Shown here: one piece after another, positions 29,400 through 38,926 of the stretch
How the letters are laid out: every line of letters begins with the position of its first letter
Numbering within the stretch: position 1 is the first letter of the stretch
Assembly (NCBI GenBank): GCA_016709385.1
Contig: JADJMW010000025.1
Coordinates: forward strand, 62,001 to 126,000
Direction: 5' to 3'
DNA: 64,000 nucleotides
DNA from: Candidatus Rubrivivax defluviihabitans
Lineage (GTDB): Bacteria; Pseudomonadota; Gammaproteobacteria; Burkholderiales; Burkholderiaceae_C
Position numbers and translations under genes: made by a program
The notes under the pieces: generated by a model
Seen by the model: only the letters and a program-made list of their open reading frames with translations
What the model was told of the DNA's origin: nothing
Database searches by the model: none

Positions 29400-30551
29400 C
29401 TATTCGGCGAACAGCCGCCGCCCGGTGAGGCGGTGGTGTTCGCGCAGCGCATAGCGGTCGGTCATGCCGGCAATGTAGTCGGCCACCGAGCGCGGCAGGT
29501 CGGCGGCGCCGGCGTAGTCCTCGGGCATTTCCTGCGGCGCGGCCAGGTAGGCGCCGAAGAGATCGACCACCACGCTGCGGGCGCGCGCCGTCGTCCCGGT
29601 CACCTGGGGGTGGCGGTAGAGCTCGCTGAAGAGGAAGCGCTTCAGTTCGGCATTGGCCTGGCGTTGCGCCGGGCTGAGGGCGGCGAGTGCCGGCAGGTGG
29701 CGCAGGGCGTCGACATCGGCCGGCGCGACTTCGGCCACCGCGGCGGCGGTGGTGGCCACCAAATCGACCACCTGCGCCGAGAGCAGCCGGCGCAGGGTTT
29801 CGGACAGCAGCCGCCGGCTCGGTTGCGCGGCCAGCGCCGGATACTCCGCCAGCACCTCGGCGCGCCAGCGTGCCACCAGCGGCACCTCCTGCAGCTGCGC
29901 CAGGGTGACGAGCCCGGAGCGCACGCCGTCGTCGACGTCGTGCGCGTTGTAGGCCATCTCGTCGACCAGGTTGACGAGTTGCGCCTCCAGGCTGGGCTGG
30001 GTGCCGTCCAGGAAACGCTGCGCCGGGCCACCGGGTTCGGCGGCAGCCAGCCGCTGGGCATTGCGTCGCGAACAATGCTTGAGGATGCCTTCGCGCGTCT
30101 CGAACGTGAGGTTCAGCCCGTCGAAGGCCGGGTAGCGGACTTCCAGCGCGTCCACCACGCGCAGGCTCTGCAGGTTGTGCTCGAAGCCGCCATGGTCGCG
30201 CATGCATTCGTGCAGCGCGTCCTGGCCGGCGTGGCCGAAGGGCGTGTGGCCCAGGTCGTGCGCCAGCGCGATGGCCTCCACCAGGTCTTCGTTCAGGTTC
30301 AGCGCGCGCGCCGCCGATCGCGCCAGCTGCGCCACCTCCAGCGAATGCGTGAGCCGCGTGCGGAACAGGTCGCCCTCGTGGTTGACGAAGACCTGCGTCT
30401 TGTAGACCAGGCGCCGGAAGGCCGTGCTGTGCACGATGCGGTCGCGGTCGCGCTGGTGCTCGTTGCGCGGCGGCGCCGGCGGTTCGGGGATGCGGCGCCC
30501 GCGCGAGCGGCGCGGGTCGCAGGCCCAGGGGGCCAGGGTCTCGAGGTTCAC
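29400..30551 (-). CDS. dgt: Deoxyguanosinetriphosphate triphosphohydrolase-like protein
   Basis: A 383-residue HD-domain nucleotidase. Metal ligands lie in RLTHSLEVAQ, the HD pair in LAHDLGHTPFGH, and a late Asp in LVDEMAYNAHDVDD. The family opening RIVHSTAFRRLVYKTQVF is present. Members hydrolyse dNTPs to deoxynucleoside and triphosphate; the dGTP preference of the E. coli enzyme is not assured here. It follows aroB by four bases, as in many betaproteobacteria. Confidence 0.93.
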   Translation of the reverse strand: MNLETLAPWACDPRRSRGRRIPEPPAPPRNEHQRDRDRIVHSTAFRRLVYKTQVFVNHEGDLFRTRLTHSLEVAQLARSAARALNLNEDLVEAIALAHDLGHTPFGHAGQDALHECMRDHGGFEHNLQSLRVVDALEVRYPAFDGLNLTFETREGILKHCSRRNAQRLAAAEPGGPAQRFLDGTQPSLEAQLVNLVDEMAYNAHDVDDGVRSGLVTLAQLQEVPLVARWRAEVLAEYPALAAQPSRRLLSETLRRLLSAQVVDLVATTAAAVAEVAPADVDALRHLPALAALSPAQRQANAELKRFLFSELYRHPQVTGTTARARSVVVDLFGAYLAAPQEMPEDYAGAADLPRSVADYIAGMTDRYALREHHRLTGRRLFAE

Positions 30552-30555
30552 GCCT

Positions 30556-31719
30556 TCATCGGTTTTCGGTGGCGCCGTGCTGTGCGCTGTGCTGTGCGAT
30601 TATCTGCCGCACCAGTGCGTCGGGCGCGGTCCGGACCGCGGCACGGCCAGTGGCTTCGATGACGACGAAACGGATCTCGCCGCCCTCGGCCTTCTTGTCC
30701 ACGCGCATGAGCTCGAACCAGCGCTCCAGCGGCATGGCTGGCGCCAGCACCGGCAGGCCGGCGCGTTCGATCAACCGTCGCAGCCGCCGCGACTCGGCCG
30801 CCGGCCACAAGCCCAGCGCCGCCGAAAGCTCGCCGGCCAGCACCATGCCGCAAGCCACGGCCTCGCCGTGCAGCCAGGCGCCATGACCCATGCCGGTCTC
30901 GATGGCGTGGCCGAAGGTGTGGCCGAAATTGAGGATGGCGCGACGCCCGCTCTCGCGCTCGTCGGCGCCCACCACCTCGGCCTTGATCTCGCACGAACGC
31001 TGCACCGCATACGCCATCGCGGCGCGGTCGCACGCGAGCAGGGCGTCCAGGTTGGCCTCGATCCAGCCCAGGAAGGCGGCGTCGGCAATCGGCCCGTACT
31101 TGATGACCTCGGCCAGCCCGGCCCGCAGCTCGCGCAGCGGCAGGCTGTCCAGCGTGGCCAGGTCCATGACCACGCGCACCGGCTGGTAGAAGGCGCCGAC
31201 CATGTTCTTGCCGCGCGGGTGATTGATGGCGGTCTTGCCGCCCACCGACGAATCCAGCTGCGCCAGCAGCGTGGTCGGTACCTGCACGAAGGGCACGCCG
31301 CGCATGTAGGTGGCGGCGGCGAAACCGGTCATGTCGCCCACCACGCCCCCGCCCAGGGCGAACAGCACCGTCTTGCGGTCGCAGCCGCTGGCCAGCAGGT
31401 GGTCGAAGATCAGGTTCAGCGAAGCCCAGTCCTTGTGCTGCTCGCCGTCGGGCAGCAGCACGCGGCTGATGTGGCCGTAGTGCGGGGTCAGGGCCTGCTG
31501 CAGCGCGTGGCCATACAGCGCGTCCACCGTCGGATTGCTGACGATCACCGCCTGCGCTGCGCGCGGCAGGCCGCTCCAGGCGGAAGGCTGCTGCAGCAGG
31601 CCGGCACCGATGAGGATGTCGTAGCGGCCGCCGGGCGTGGCCACGGCCACGCTGCGGGTGGCGGGCGCCGCGCGGGCTGCGGCTGGATCGTGGGAGGAGG
31701 TCGGGGTTGCGGCAGGCAT
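30556..31719 (-). CDS. aroB: 3-dehydroquinate synthase
   Basis: The 387-residue enzyme makes 3-dehydroquinate from DAHP in the shikimate pathway, using NAD and a divalent metal. Conserved blocks are DGEQHKDW, the NAD site GGGVVGDMTGFAAATYMRG, PTTLLAQLDSSVGGKT, AEVIKYG and the metal site NFGHTFGHAIE followed by HGEAVACGM. About 20 extra Ala/Pro-rich residues precede the domain. It follows aroK after 11 bases. Confidence 0.96.
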   Translation of the reverse strand: MPAATPTSSHDPAAARAAPATRSVAVATPGGRYDILIGAGLLQQPSAWSGLPRAAQAVIVSNPTVDALYGHALQQALTPHYGHISRVLLPDGEQHKDWASLNLIFDHLLASGCDRKTVLFALGGGVVGDMTGFAAATYMRGVPFVQVPTTLLAQLDSSVGGKTAINHPRGKNMVGAFYQPVRVVMDLATLDSLPLRELRAGLAEVIKYGPIADAAFLGWIEANLDALLACDRAAMAYAVQRSCEIKAEVVGADERESGRRAILNFGHTFGHAIETGMGHGAWLHGEAVACGMVLAGELSAALGLWPAAESRRLRRLIERAGLPVLAPAMPLERWFELMRVDKKAEGGEIRFVVIEATGRAAVRTAPDALVRQIIAQHSAQHGATENR

Positions 31720-31730
31720 GGCCGCGCAGT

Positions 31731-32423
31731 TTAAGTCGCCGGCGATTTGCTTGCCGCCGTGTCGTCGGCCGGCATGCCGGGCGGCGGGCCGGCCTTCGAA
31801 CCGGCCGGCGAAAGGGCAGCGTGCAGCGCGTCGCCGGCGGTCGGGGTGGCCGGTGCCGCGCCGATCTGCGCCGGCACCTGCGCCGGGTCCACCAGGCCCG
31901 CCAGTTCCAGCTGCATCAGCACCATGCCGGTGAGCGCCGGCACCGAGGGCCGCACCGACTCGACGACGAAATGCGCCGTGCGCCGGTACAGCGGGTCGCG
32001 CTCGCGGTACAGCTCGCGCAGCTTGCGCAGCGGGTCGGCCACTTGCAGCAGCGGGCGATGGGTGTCGTTGCGCAGCCGGCGGTGCAGGTCTTCGGGGGTG
32101 GCGCGCAGGTAGAAGACATGCATTTGCGAATGCAGCGCATCACGGTTGGACGGCCGCAGCACCGCCCCGCCGCCGGTGGCCAGCACGATGCCGGGCTGCC
32201 CGGCAAGTTGCGCGATGACCTCGGCTTCGATTTGGCGGAAAGCAGCTTCGCCCTGGTCCGCGAAATAGTCGCGGATCGGCATGCCGATGCGCTGCTCGAT
32301 CTCGCTGTCGCTGTCGGCGAAGCGCAGGCCCAGTTGCCGCGCGAGGTGGCGCCCGACGGTGGACTTGCCGCAGCCAGGCATGCCCACCAGGGCCAGGCGC
32401 AAGGGCTGCGTCAGTTCGGGCAC
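31731..32423 (-). CDS. aroK: Shikimate kinase
   Basis: A 230-residue kinase with P-loop GMPGCGKST, shikimate-binding DSDSEIE and GGGAVLRPSN, and the lid RPLLQ. The catalytic domain ends near residue 178; a low-complexity Ala/Pro tail of about 50 residues follows, longer than usual. The start is GTG at 32423, inside the end of the upstream Ig-like lipoprotein gene (13-base overlap), which suggests translational coupling. It supplies shikimate 3-phosphate downstream of AroB. Confidence 0.93.
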   Translation of the reverse strand: MPELTQPLRLALVGMPGCGKSTVGRHLARQLGLRFADSDSEIEQRIGMPIRDYFADQGEAAFRQIEAEVIAQLAGQPGIVLATGGGAVLRPSNRDALHSQMHVFYLRATPEDLHRRLRNDTHRPLLQVADPLRKLRELYRERDPLYRRTAHFVVESVRPSVPALTGMVLMQLELAGLVDPAQVPAQIGAAPATPTAGDALHAALSPAGSKAGPPPGMPADDTAASKSPAT

Positions 32424-34834
32424 GCGGACGGAGCCGCCCCGCGGACCACCGTCACCGACACCGTGGTGCCGGTGCCGCTCGGTGAGCGGAAGGTGACGAA
32501 GATGACGCCCGAGCTGACGGTGGCGTCGGTGAAGCTGTAGGCCACCGCGGCCAGCGAGGCTTCGGTCGTGCTGGGCACCGGCGAGCCACCGCCCAGCGTC
32601 ACCGTGAGGCCGGTCGTGGGTGTGCTGGCGCTGATCACGGTGCCGGCGGCCATCGGATTCAGGCGCGGAGGCAAACCCTGGGCCAAGCTGCCAGGATTGG
32701 CGTCGCCGACGACGAAACTCAGCGTACCGCTGCTGCCGCCGTACCAGGTGTCACCCGCCACCCTCGTGAAAGGCGCCGTCTGGTTGGGATTCGGGCCCAC
32801 CTGCAGCGTGATCTTCTGGCAGCTGGCGTCCAGCCCGCTCGTACTGGCCCACAGCGGGCGTGCGGCCGAAGTCGAAAGCACCGTCTCCGTGGCGCGCCGC
32901 GCATACACCTGTCCGGCACCGCTCCAGGCGCCGTCGCAGGTGGCCGGCATGCTGGGGATGCTGGCGTCGAGCAGCAGCAGGTTGTTGCCGGGTGCGGCGC
33001 AGGCCGAAGCATTGTCGACTTCAAGCGGCACGAATTCGTCGACCACCGCATCGAAACGGCCATCGAAGTTGCGATCCTTGAAGATATTGCCCAGGTCCTG
33101 GAACGACTCGCCAGCGTCGCGCACGTTGTTGCCGTTGGTGTCCAGGAACGATTCCTCGCCCAGTGCATAGCTGGTGATCGTGACCCGACCGTCCACCGGA
33201 CGCGGTTCCGACGAGACGAAATTGGCCACGGTGCGCGCGATACCACCCACGATCTGCGTCTGCTTGACGGCCTCGACCTGGCCACCTTCGGTGACGAAGT
33301 TGATCGAAGTGCCGGCCGGCACCGGGTTGCCGCTGCGGTCGGCGGCGATGATCTGGTAGGTGTTGGCCGTGCCGTCGATGTTGTAGCCCTCGATATTCTT
33401 GGTGCCCTGCGAGAGCGAGAAGTTGAGCTGCGAGGGCAGGCCCACGGCTACGCTGAGATTGCTGGACACCGTGGCGATGGAGGCATCGTTCTGCAGCGAA
33501 GCGGCCACCCGCACCGGGGTGGGCAGGGTGCCGGAGTTGACTCGCACGGTGACGCGACCCTGGGCGTCGGAGGCGCGAATCACGTCGGCCGTCCCACCGT
33601 CGATGGTGACGCCGCCGGTGAGCGTGAGCAATCGCATCGCGACATTCACGTTGGGCAGCGGACTGCCATTCGCGTCGCGCACCTCGAAGATCACGCTCGA
33701 CGATTCGGCGAAGCCGGAACCCCGCAAGTAGATCTGCTCCGGCGTGGATGAAATGAAGGCCAGGCTGCTGACCACGGGCGAGGCGATCGGCAGCGCCAGC
33801 GATGCCGTGCTGGCCGAACCGTCGATGACGGCCTGCAAAGCGTCGGCCGCCTGCACCGCGCCGCAGCCGATATCACGGTATTGCAGCGTCACGGTGGCCG
33901 TGGTGGCGGTGAATTTGGTTGGCGACAGTGTGGCCTTGCCTGCCGTCACGCAGGCCGAGGAGACCGTGACCTGAACCGGCGAGCCGACGCTGGCGCCGTC
34001 CAGGCCAACTTCCATGCTGGTCTGACCATAGGCACCGAGCGTGGCCACGGCCGAAGTGAAGCTGGTGATGGTGACGTTGGTGGCCTGAACGGTGAACCCG
34101 CGGGTGGCACTGAGCGCAGCGCCGGCCACGCTGGCCGTGGCCACCACCTCGTCAGCCCCTGCGCCGGTGGAACTGGCCGGCGAAAGGATGACCACGGCGG
34201 TACCGTCTTCCCGTGTCAGTGCGGTGCGGACATTTGTCACGCCCAGACCGCGGACCACGGAGAAGCCGACGAGCTGCCCGGCCAGGGGGGCGTTCTGCGC
34301 GTCGCGCAGCGTCGCCGTCACGGTGGCCGGCGCAGCGGAACTGATCGAAGCACTGCTTAGGGCTATGTCCAGCGTGGGCAGCAGGCCGCTGCTGACGCCT
34401 TCCTGCACCCTCAGCGGAGCGGTGCGAACCAGACCGCCACTTTTGGCCGTGACGGTGATCGTGCGCACGCTGCTGTCGGCGCCGATGCCGATGGCGGAAC
34501 TGAGTGTGCCTTCCGGTCCCGTGACCGTCCCGTCGGTCGTGGCCACGCCGCCGCTGTCGACACTGATGCTGATGGCCACGTTGGCCAGCGCGTTGCGGTT
34601 GGCGTCGAGCGCAGTGGCCGTGGCCGTGACGGTCTCGGCGCCGGTGCTGGCGATCGTTGGCGAGCTGAGCACCAGCACCAGATCGGTGGCGGTCGCGGTG
34701 CCACCATCCGAACCGCTGCCGTCCCCCCCCGGCACCGGCCCGCCGAACGGCGAACCGCCGTCGCCGCCGGCGCCGCCGCAGGCGGCCAGCACCAGCAGGG
34801 CCATGATGGAAAGCAGGCGTCGAAACATCGTCAT
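32411..34834 (-). CDS. Large Ig-like-domain lipoprotein
   Basis: An 807-residue protein with a lipoprotein signal (LLSIMALLVLAAC, Cys19) followed by a Gly/Ser-rich stretch with a run of cytosines in the gene. Repeated beta-rich modules of about 100 residues follow, of Big_1/invasin-like type (TVTATATALDANRNALANV; TVTATLRDAQNAPLAGQLVG; PVPAGTSINFVTEGGQV). There is a calcium-loop-like DTNGNNVRDAGESFQD. It is probably tethered to the outer membrane and surface-exposed or periplasmic; its ligand is unknown. It lies between pilQ and aroK, which are adjacent in related genomes as I recall them, so it may be a lineage-specific insertion or a pilus-related adhesin. Confidence 0.8.
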   Translation of the reverse strand: MTMFRRLLSIMALLVLAACGGAGGDGGSPFGGPVPGGDGSGSDGGTATATDLVLVLSSPTIASTGAETVTATATALDANRNALANVAISISVDSGGVATTDGTVTGPEGTLSSAIGIGADSSVRTITVTAKSGGLVRTAPLRVQEGVSSGLLPTLDIALSSASISSAAPATVTATLRDAQNAPLAGQLVGFSVVRGLGVTNVRTALTREDGTAVVILSPASSTGAGADEVVATASVAGAALSATRGFTVQATNVTITSFTSAVATLGAYGQTSMEVGLDGASVGSPVQVTVSSACVTAGKATLSPTKFTATTATVTLQYRDIGCGAVQAADALQAVIDGSASTASLALPIASPVVSSLAFISSTPEQIYLRGSGFAESSSVIFEVRDANGSPLPNVNVAMRLLTLTGGVTIDGGTADVIRASDAQGRVTVRVNSGTLPTPVRVAASLQNDASIATVSSNLSVAVGLPSQLNFSLSQGTKNIEGYNIDGTANTYQIIAADRSGNPVPAGTSINFVTEGGQVEAVKQTQIVGGIARTVANFVSSEPRPVDGRVTITSYALGEESFLDTNGNNVRDAGESFQDLGNIFKDRNFDGRFDAVVDEFVPLEVDNASACAAPGNNLLLLDASIPSMPATCDGAWSGAGQVYARRATETVLSTSAARPLWASTSGLDASCQKITLQVGPNPNQTAPFTRVAGDTWYGGSSGTLSFVVGDANPGSLAQGLPPRLNPMAAGTVISASTPTTGLTVTLGGGSPVPSTTEASLAAVAYSFTDATVSSGVIFVTFRSPSGTGTTVSVTVVRGAAPSACPN

Positions 34835-34904
34835 GGTCGGTTTCCTGGAGCGGACCGTGGGGTGTGCGGGTGCGGCGGGCGGCCAGCGGCCGCGCGTGCC
34901 GCCT

Positions 34905-37061
34905 TCAGCGCACCGCCGAGCGGTCGGTCACGATCTTGGGGGTGAGGAAGACCAGCAGTTCCGTCTTGCTGGTGGTGCGTTCGGTGTTCTTGAACAGCCA
35001 GCCCAGCACCGGAATGTCACCCAGCAGCGGCACCTTGTTCACGGTGTCGCGGTCGGTCTGCGTGAAGATGCCGCCAATGACGACGGTGCCGCCGTTTTCC
35101 ACCAGCACCTGGGTCTTCACGTGCTTGGTGTCGATGGCGAAGCCGGCAAGGGTGGGGCGGCCGACGCTGTCCTTGTTCACGTCCACGTCCAGGATCACGT
35201 TGCCTTCGGGGGTGATCTGCGGCGTGACCCTCAGCGCCAGGTTCGCCTTGCGGAACTGCACCTGCGTGGCGCCGCTGCTGGTGGCGGCCTGGTAGGGCAG
35301 TTCCTCGCCCTGCTCGATGAGCGCCTCCACCTGGTCGGCGGTGATGACGCGCGGGCTGGAGACGATCTTGCCGTTGCCGTCGGCTTCCAGCGCCGAGAGT
35401 TCCAGGTTCAGGAATCGGTTGGCTGCCGAGCCGAAGAGCGAGAGCGCGAAGGTGGCGGCGCTGGCGCCGCCCAGGTTGCTCACATTGGCTGGCAGGTTTA
35501 CGAATTGGCTGTTGGGGATGAAGTCAACGCTGCCCGTTTGACCGGTCTGCGCGCCGATGGCGTTGTAATTGCCGCCCACGTTGGCACCGGCCGAGGTGGG
35601 TGCGCCGCGCAGGTCGGCATAACCCAGCTTCACGCCCAGCGCGCGGCCGAAGCTGTCCACGGCCTCGACGATGCGCGCCTCGATCAGCACCTGGCGCACC
35701 GGGATGTCGATCTTGGCAATGACAGCGGCGATCTCTTCCAGCTTGGAAGGGATGTCGGTCACGAAGACCTGGTTGGTGCGCATGTCGAAATTGACCGCGC
35801 CGCGCGGCGACAGCATGCGGTTGCTGCCGCCCGAGCCCCCCGACTGCTGGTTGGCCAGCGCCTGGTTGGCCGCGATCTGCTTCATGATGTCCTCGGCCTT
35901 GGCGTAATTGAGCTGGAACGATTGCGTGCGCAGCGGCTCCAGTTCGGCCACCTTCTTCTGCGCTTCCAGGTCCACCTGTTCGCGCGCGGCGAGTTCGTCC
36001 TTGGGCGCGATCCACAGCACGTTGCCGTTCTTGCGCACGCCCAGGCCCTTGCTCTGCATGATGATGTCCAGCGCCTGGTCCCAGGGCACGTCCTTCAGCC
36101 GCAGCGTCACGGTGCCGGTGACGGTATCGCTGGTCACGACGTTGAAATTGGTGAAGTCGGCGATCACCTGCAACAGTGCCCGCACCTCGATATTCTGGAA
36201 ATTCAGACTCAGTTTCTCGCCGGTGAAACCGGCGCCCTGGGTGAGCTTGTTCGGGTCCAGCTTGAGTGGCCGCACCTCCAGCACGAACTGGTTGTCGCTC
36301 TGGTAGGCGCTGTGCTCCCAGGCGCCGGTGGGGGTGACGACCATGCGCACGCGGTCACCGCTCTGGAAGGTGGCCACGGTGCGCACCGGGGTGCCGAAGT
36401 CGGTGACGTCGAGCCGGCGGCGCAGGGCGTCGGGCAGGGTGGAGCGAAGGAAGTCGACCACCAGGCTCTGGCCCTGCTGGCGGATGTCGACGCCGACCTG
36501 CGTGCTGGGCAGGCTCACGATGACGCGGCCGGCACCGTCGGTGCCGCGGCGGAAGTCGATGTCGCGCAGCCCTTGCGACACCGCGTTCTGCGCCGGCGCG
36601 AAGTGCACCGGCTGGTCGGCCGCAGCGGCGGCGGCCACGGGCGGGCCGGCCACGTCCAGCACCACCAGCAGCGTCTTGCCCTGCACCTGGGCGCGGTAGC
36701 CCGAGGCCTGCTTGAGGTTGAGCACCAGCCGCGTGCGCTCGCCGGCCTGGGCCACGCTCACCGAACGCAGGTTGCCCTGGTTGATCTCGACCGTGTTGCG
36801 ACCGATGGCATTGGCCACGCCGGGCAGGTCGATGGCGATGCGCGGCGGCGCCTGCACCGAAAAGCCGTTGGGCACCGCAGGCAGTGCCTCGGAAAGCTCG
36901 ATGCGCACGACTTCGGTGCCGGCCTGCTGGCTGCTGGTGATCGACTGGATGGCGTTCTGCGCCCGGGCGGCCAGCGGCGCCATGGCGGTGGCGGCCAGGG
37001 CCAGGGCGGCAAGTGCGGCTCGCCAGTGCAACATGGTGGGGGTCTCCAAGCGTGGGCTCAT
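34905..37061 (-). CDS. pilQ: PilQ type IV pilus secretin
   Basis: The 718-residue outer-membrane channel for type IV pili. After a signal peptide (ending near AARAQN) come AMIN domains (VRIELSEALP, TRLVLNLKQASGY), a secretin N0/STN domain (NIEVRALLQVIADFTNFN), N1 (FQLNYAKAEDIMKQI), and the C-terminal secretin with VLIEARIVEA, ELPYQ and VPLLGDIPVLGWLFKN. The ATG at 37061 overlaps the pilP stop. It is the last pil gene of the pilMNOPQ operon. Confidence 0.96.
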   Translation of the reverse strand: MSPRLETPTMLHWRAALAALALAATAMAPLAARAQNAIQSITSSQQAGTEVVRIELSEALPAVPNGFSVQAPPRIAIDLPGVANAIGRNTVEINQGNLRSVSVAQAGERTRLVLNLKQASGYRAQVQGKTLLVVLDVAGPPVAAAAAADQPVHFAPAQNAVSQGLRDIDFRRGTDGAGRVIVSLPSTQVGVDIRQQGQSLVVDFLRSTLPDALRRRLDVTDFGTPVRTVATFQSGDRVRMVVTPTGAWEHSAYQSDNQFVLEVRPLKLDPNKLTQGAGFTGEKLSLNFQNIEVRALLQVIADFTNFNVVTSDTVTGTVTLRLKDVPWDQALDIIMQSKGLGVRKNGNVLWIAPKDELAAREQVDLEAQKKVAELEPLRTQSFQLNYAKAEDIMKQIAANQALANQQSGGSGGSNRMLSPRGAVNFDMRTNQVFVTDIPSKLEEIAAVIAKIDIPVRQVLIEARIVEAVDSFGRALGVKLGYADLRGAPTSAGANVGGNYNAIGAQTGQTGSVDFIPNSQFVNLPANVSNLGGASAATFALSLFGSAANRFLNLELSALEADGNGKIVSSPRVITADQVEALIEQGEELPYQAATSSGATQVQFRKANLALRVTPQITPEGNVILDVDVNKDSVGRPTLAGFAIDTKHVKTQVLVENGGTVVIGGIFTQTDRDTVNKVPLLGDIPVLGWLFKNTERTTSKTELLVFLTPKIVTDRSAVR

Positions 37062-37588
37062 CGCGCCTTCTCCTGCAGCTGCAGCACACCGGGGCGTTCG
37101 ATCCATTCGCCGGCGGCGTCCTGCACGATCTCGCGCAGCGCGATCTGGGTTTCGTCGATCTGGGTGATGCGGCCGTAGTTCTGGCCCAGGTAGTCGCCCA
37201 CCTTCACCTGGTACAGCAGGTTGTCCACGCGCAGCAGCGCAAAGGGCCGGCCCTGCTTGCTGACGCTGCCGACCATGTTCATGCTGTCCAGCGGGTAGGC
37301 CTCCAGCGGCTCGCGGCGGCGGTTCAGTTCAGCGGACAGCAGTGAATTCGGCGCCCGTGCCTCCTGCTTGAGGGCCACGGTGAGCTTCTGCGGGCTGAAC
37401 GGGTCCACCGCCAGTGCCGACTGGTAGGGCTGGGGGTCGAATCGCTTCGGCGCCTGCAGCGGCGGCACCTTCGGCTTGACCTCGCGGCGCTCGCGCTCCA
37501 TCCATTCGCCCAATTCCTCGTGCTCGGCGCTGCAGCCGGCCAGCAAGGCGGCGGCCAGCAGGGTGGCGCTCCAGCTTGCATGCCTCAT
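37058..37588 (-). CDS. pilP: PilP pilotin-like lipoprotein
   Basis: A 176-residue inner-membrane lipoprotein (LLAGC lipobox) with the PilP beta-domain: YPLDSMNMVGSV, ALLRVDNLLYQVKVGDYLG, RITQIDETQIALRE. It connects the PilMNO inner-membrane complex with PilQ. The ATG at 37588 overlaps the pilO stop (ATGA) and the stop overlaps pilQ (ATGA). Confidence 0.94.
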   Translation of the reverse strand: MRHASWSATLLAAALLAGCSAEHEELGEWMERERREVKPKVPPLQAPKRFDPQPYQSALAVDPFSPQKLTVALKQEARAPNSLLSAELNRRREPLEAYPLDSMNMVGSVSKQGRPFALLRVDNLLYQVKVGDYLGQNYGRITQIDETQIALREIVQDAAGEWIERPGVLQLQEKAR

Positions 37589-38280
37589 TTGCGCGCTCCC
37601 GCGGTCTTCTTGGCGGCCGCGGCCGCGCGTTGTTCGGCGATCTCCACCTCGTCCAGATAGCGGTAGGTACGGGCAGTGGCTTCCATGGCCAGCAGCCCGC
37701 TGGCGTCGCGCGCCTGCAAGGGGCCGATGCTCAGGTTCTGCAGGGTGACGATGCGCGACAGGTTGGCCACGTCGGCAGCGAACGAGCCGATGTCGTGGTA
37801 GCGCCCGCTCACGCGGATGTCGATGGGCAGCTCGGCGTAGTAGTCCTTGACCTGCACCTGGCCGGGTCGGAACAGCTCGAACTGCAGGCCGCGGCCGAGG
37901 CCGGCCTGGTTGATGTCGGACAGCAGCGCATCCATCTCGGCCTTGCCGGGGAGCTGCTTTTCGAGCTGGGTCACGTATTCCTGCACCTGCAGCTTCTGCT
38001 TGCGCAGCTCGCCCAGGTTGACGGCCTGCGCCAGGCGGTCGCGGAAGGTGGCCTGCAACTGTGGTTCCTGCTGGCGCGCGGCTTCCAGTTCGTCGGTGGC
38101 GTCCGTCAGCAGGGCAAACCAGCCGGCCACCACCACGGCCGCGCCCACGGCCAGCCAGGCGGCAGCCTTGGGCAGCGCCGGCCACTGGCCGGGCTCCTTG
38201 GTGTTGAGGTTGCGAAACTGCGCCGCCGCCTGGTCGAGCAGCGTGGTGACTTCGAAATTGAGGGTCGATGCCTTGGCCAT
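37585..38280 (-). CDS. pilO: PilO alignment-complex protein
   Basis: A 231-residue bitopic protein: a cytoplasmic N-terminus, one membrane helix (AAWLAVGAAVVVAGWFALL, about 39-57), a heptad-rich coiled coil, and a ferredoxin-like periplasmic domain (DYYAELPIDIRVSGRYHDIG). It pairs with PilN in the pilus alignment complex. ATG 38280 lies seven bases after the pilN stop. Confidence 0.93.
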   Translation of the reverse strand: MAKASTLNFEVTTLLDQAAAQFRNLNTKEPGQWPALPKAAAWLAVGAAVVVAGWFALLTDATDELEAARQQEPQLQATFRDRLAQAVNLGELRKQKLQVQEYVTQLEKQLPGKAEMDALLSDINQAGLGRGLQFELFRPGQVQVKDYYAELPIDIRVSGRYHDIGSFAADVANLSRIVTLQNLSIGPLQARDASGLLAMEATARTYRYLDEVEIAEQRAAAAAKKTAGARK

Positions 38281-38287
38281 GGCCACC

Positions 38288-38926
38288 TCAGGAGGGTTTG
38301 CCGGGTGCGGCCGCCGGCTGCGCCGCGGCGCCCGAAGCGGCACCGGCCGCAGCGGCGGCCGCGGCCTGCGGCCGCTTGAGCGTGACGCGCATCGAAAATT
38401 CGTAAAGCCGGCGCTGTTCGCGGTTGGCCGTGGTCATCGAAACGGCCTTGATCTCCACCAGTTCGGGTCGTTCCAGCCAAGGCGAGTTGTACAACGTGTT
38501 GCGCAGCAATTCCGAGACGCGTTCGTTGGTCTGCGCCACGCCCTTGACGGCCACCACCGGCCCGGTCTGCTTGATGCTGGTGAGGTAGACGCCTTCGGGG
38601 GTCTGCGCGACGAGTTCATTGAGCAAGTGCACCGGCACGTTGCGGTCGGTCTGCAGGTCTTCCACCGCCTTCTGGCGTGCCTTCAGTGCCTCGATCTCGG
38701 AGCGAAGCGTGGCGATGTCCTTGATCTGCACGTCGAGCCGCGCGATTTCGGTCTTCAGGACGTCGTTGCGGGCTTCCTGCGCCGCAGTCATTTGCTGCAG
38801 CAGAGAGAACCACAAGCCCACCACGGCCGCGCCGGCGGCGGCGCAGGCGCCCAGGCCGACGAAGAACGCCCGCTTGCGCTGGCGGCGCTTTTCCTCGCGG
38901 TGGGGCAGCAGGTTGATGAGGATCAC
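38288..38926 (-). CDS. pilN: PilN alignment-complex protein
   Basis: A 212-residue bitopic protein that begins with MILINLLPHREEKR, the conserved segment that binds the PilM groove. A membrane helix (GLGACAAAGAAVVGLWFSLL) and a coiled-coil/ferredoxin-like periplasmic domain follow. Its ATG overlaps the pilM stop. An Ala/Gly-rich tail ends the protein. Confidence 0.94.
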   Translation of the reverse strand: MILINLLPHREEKRRQRKRAFFVGLGACAAAGAAVVGLWFSLLQQMTAAQEARNDVLKTEIARLDVQIKDIATLRSEIEALKARQKAVEDLQTDRNVPVHLLNELVAQTPEGVYLTSIKQTGPVVAVKGVAQTNERVSELLRNTLYNSPWLERPELVEIKAVSMTTANREQRRLYEFSMRVTLKRPQAAAAAAAGAASGAAAQPAAAPGKPS

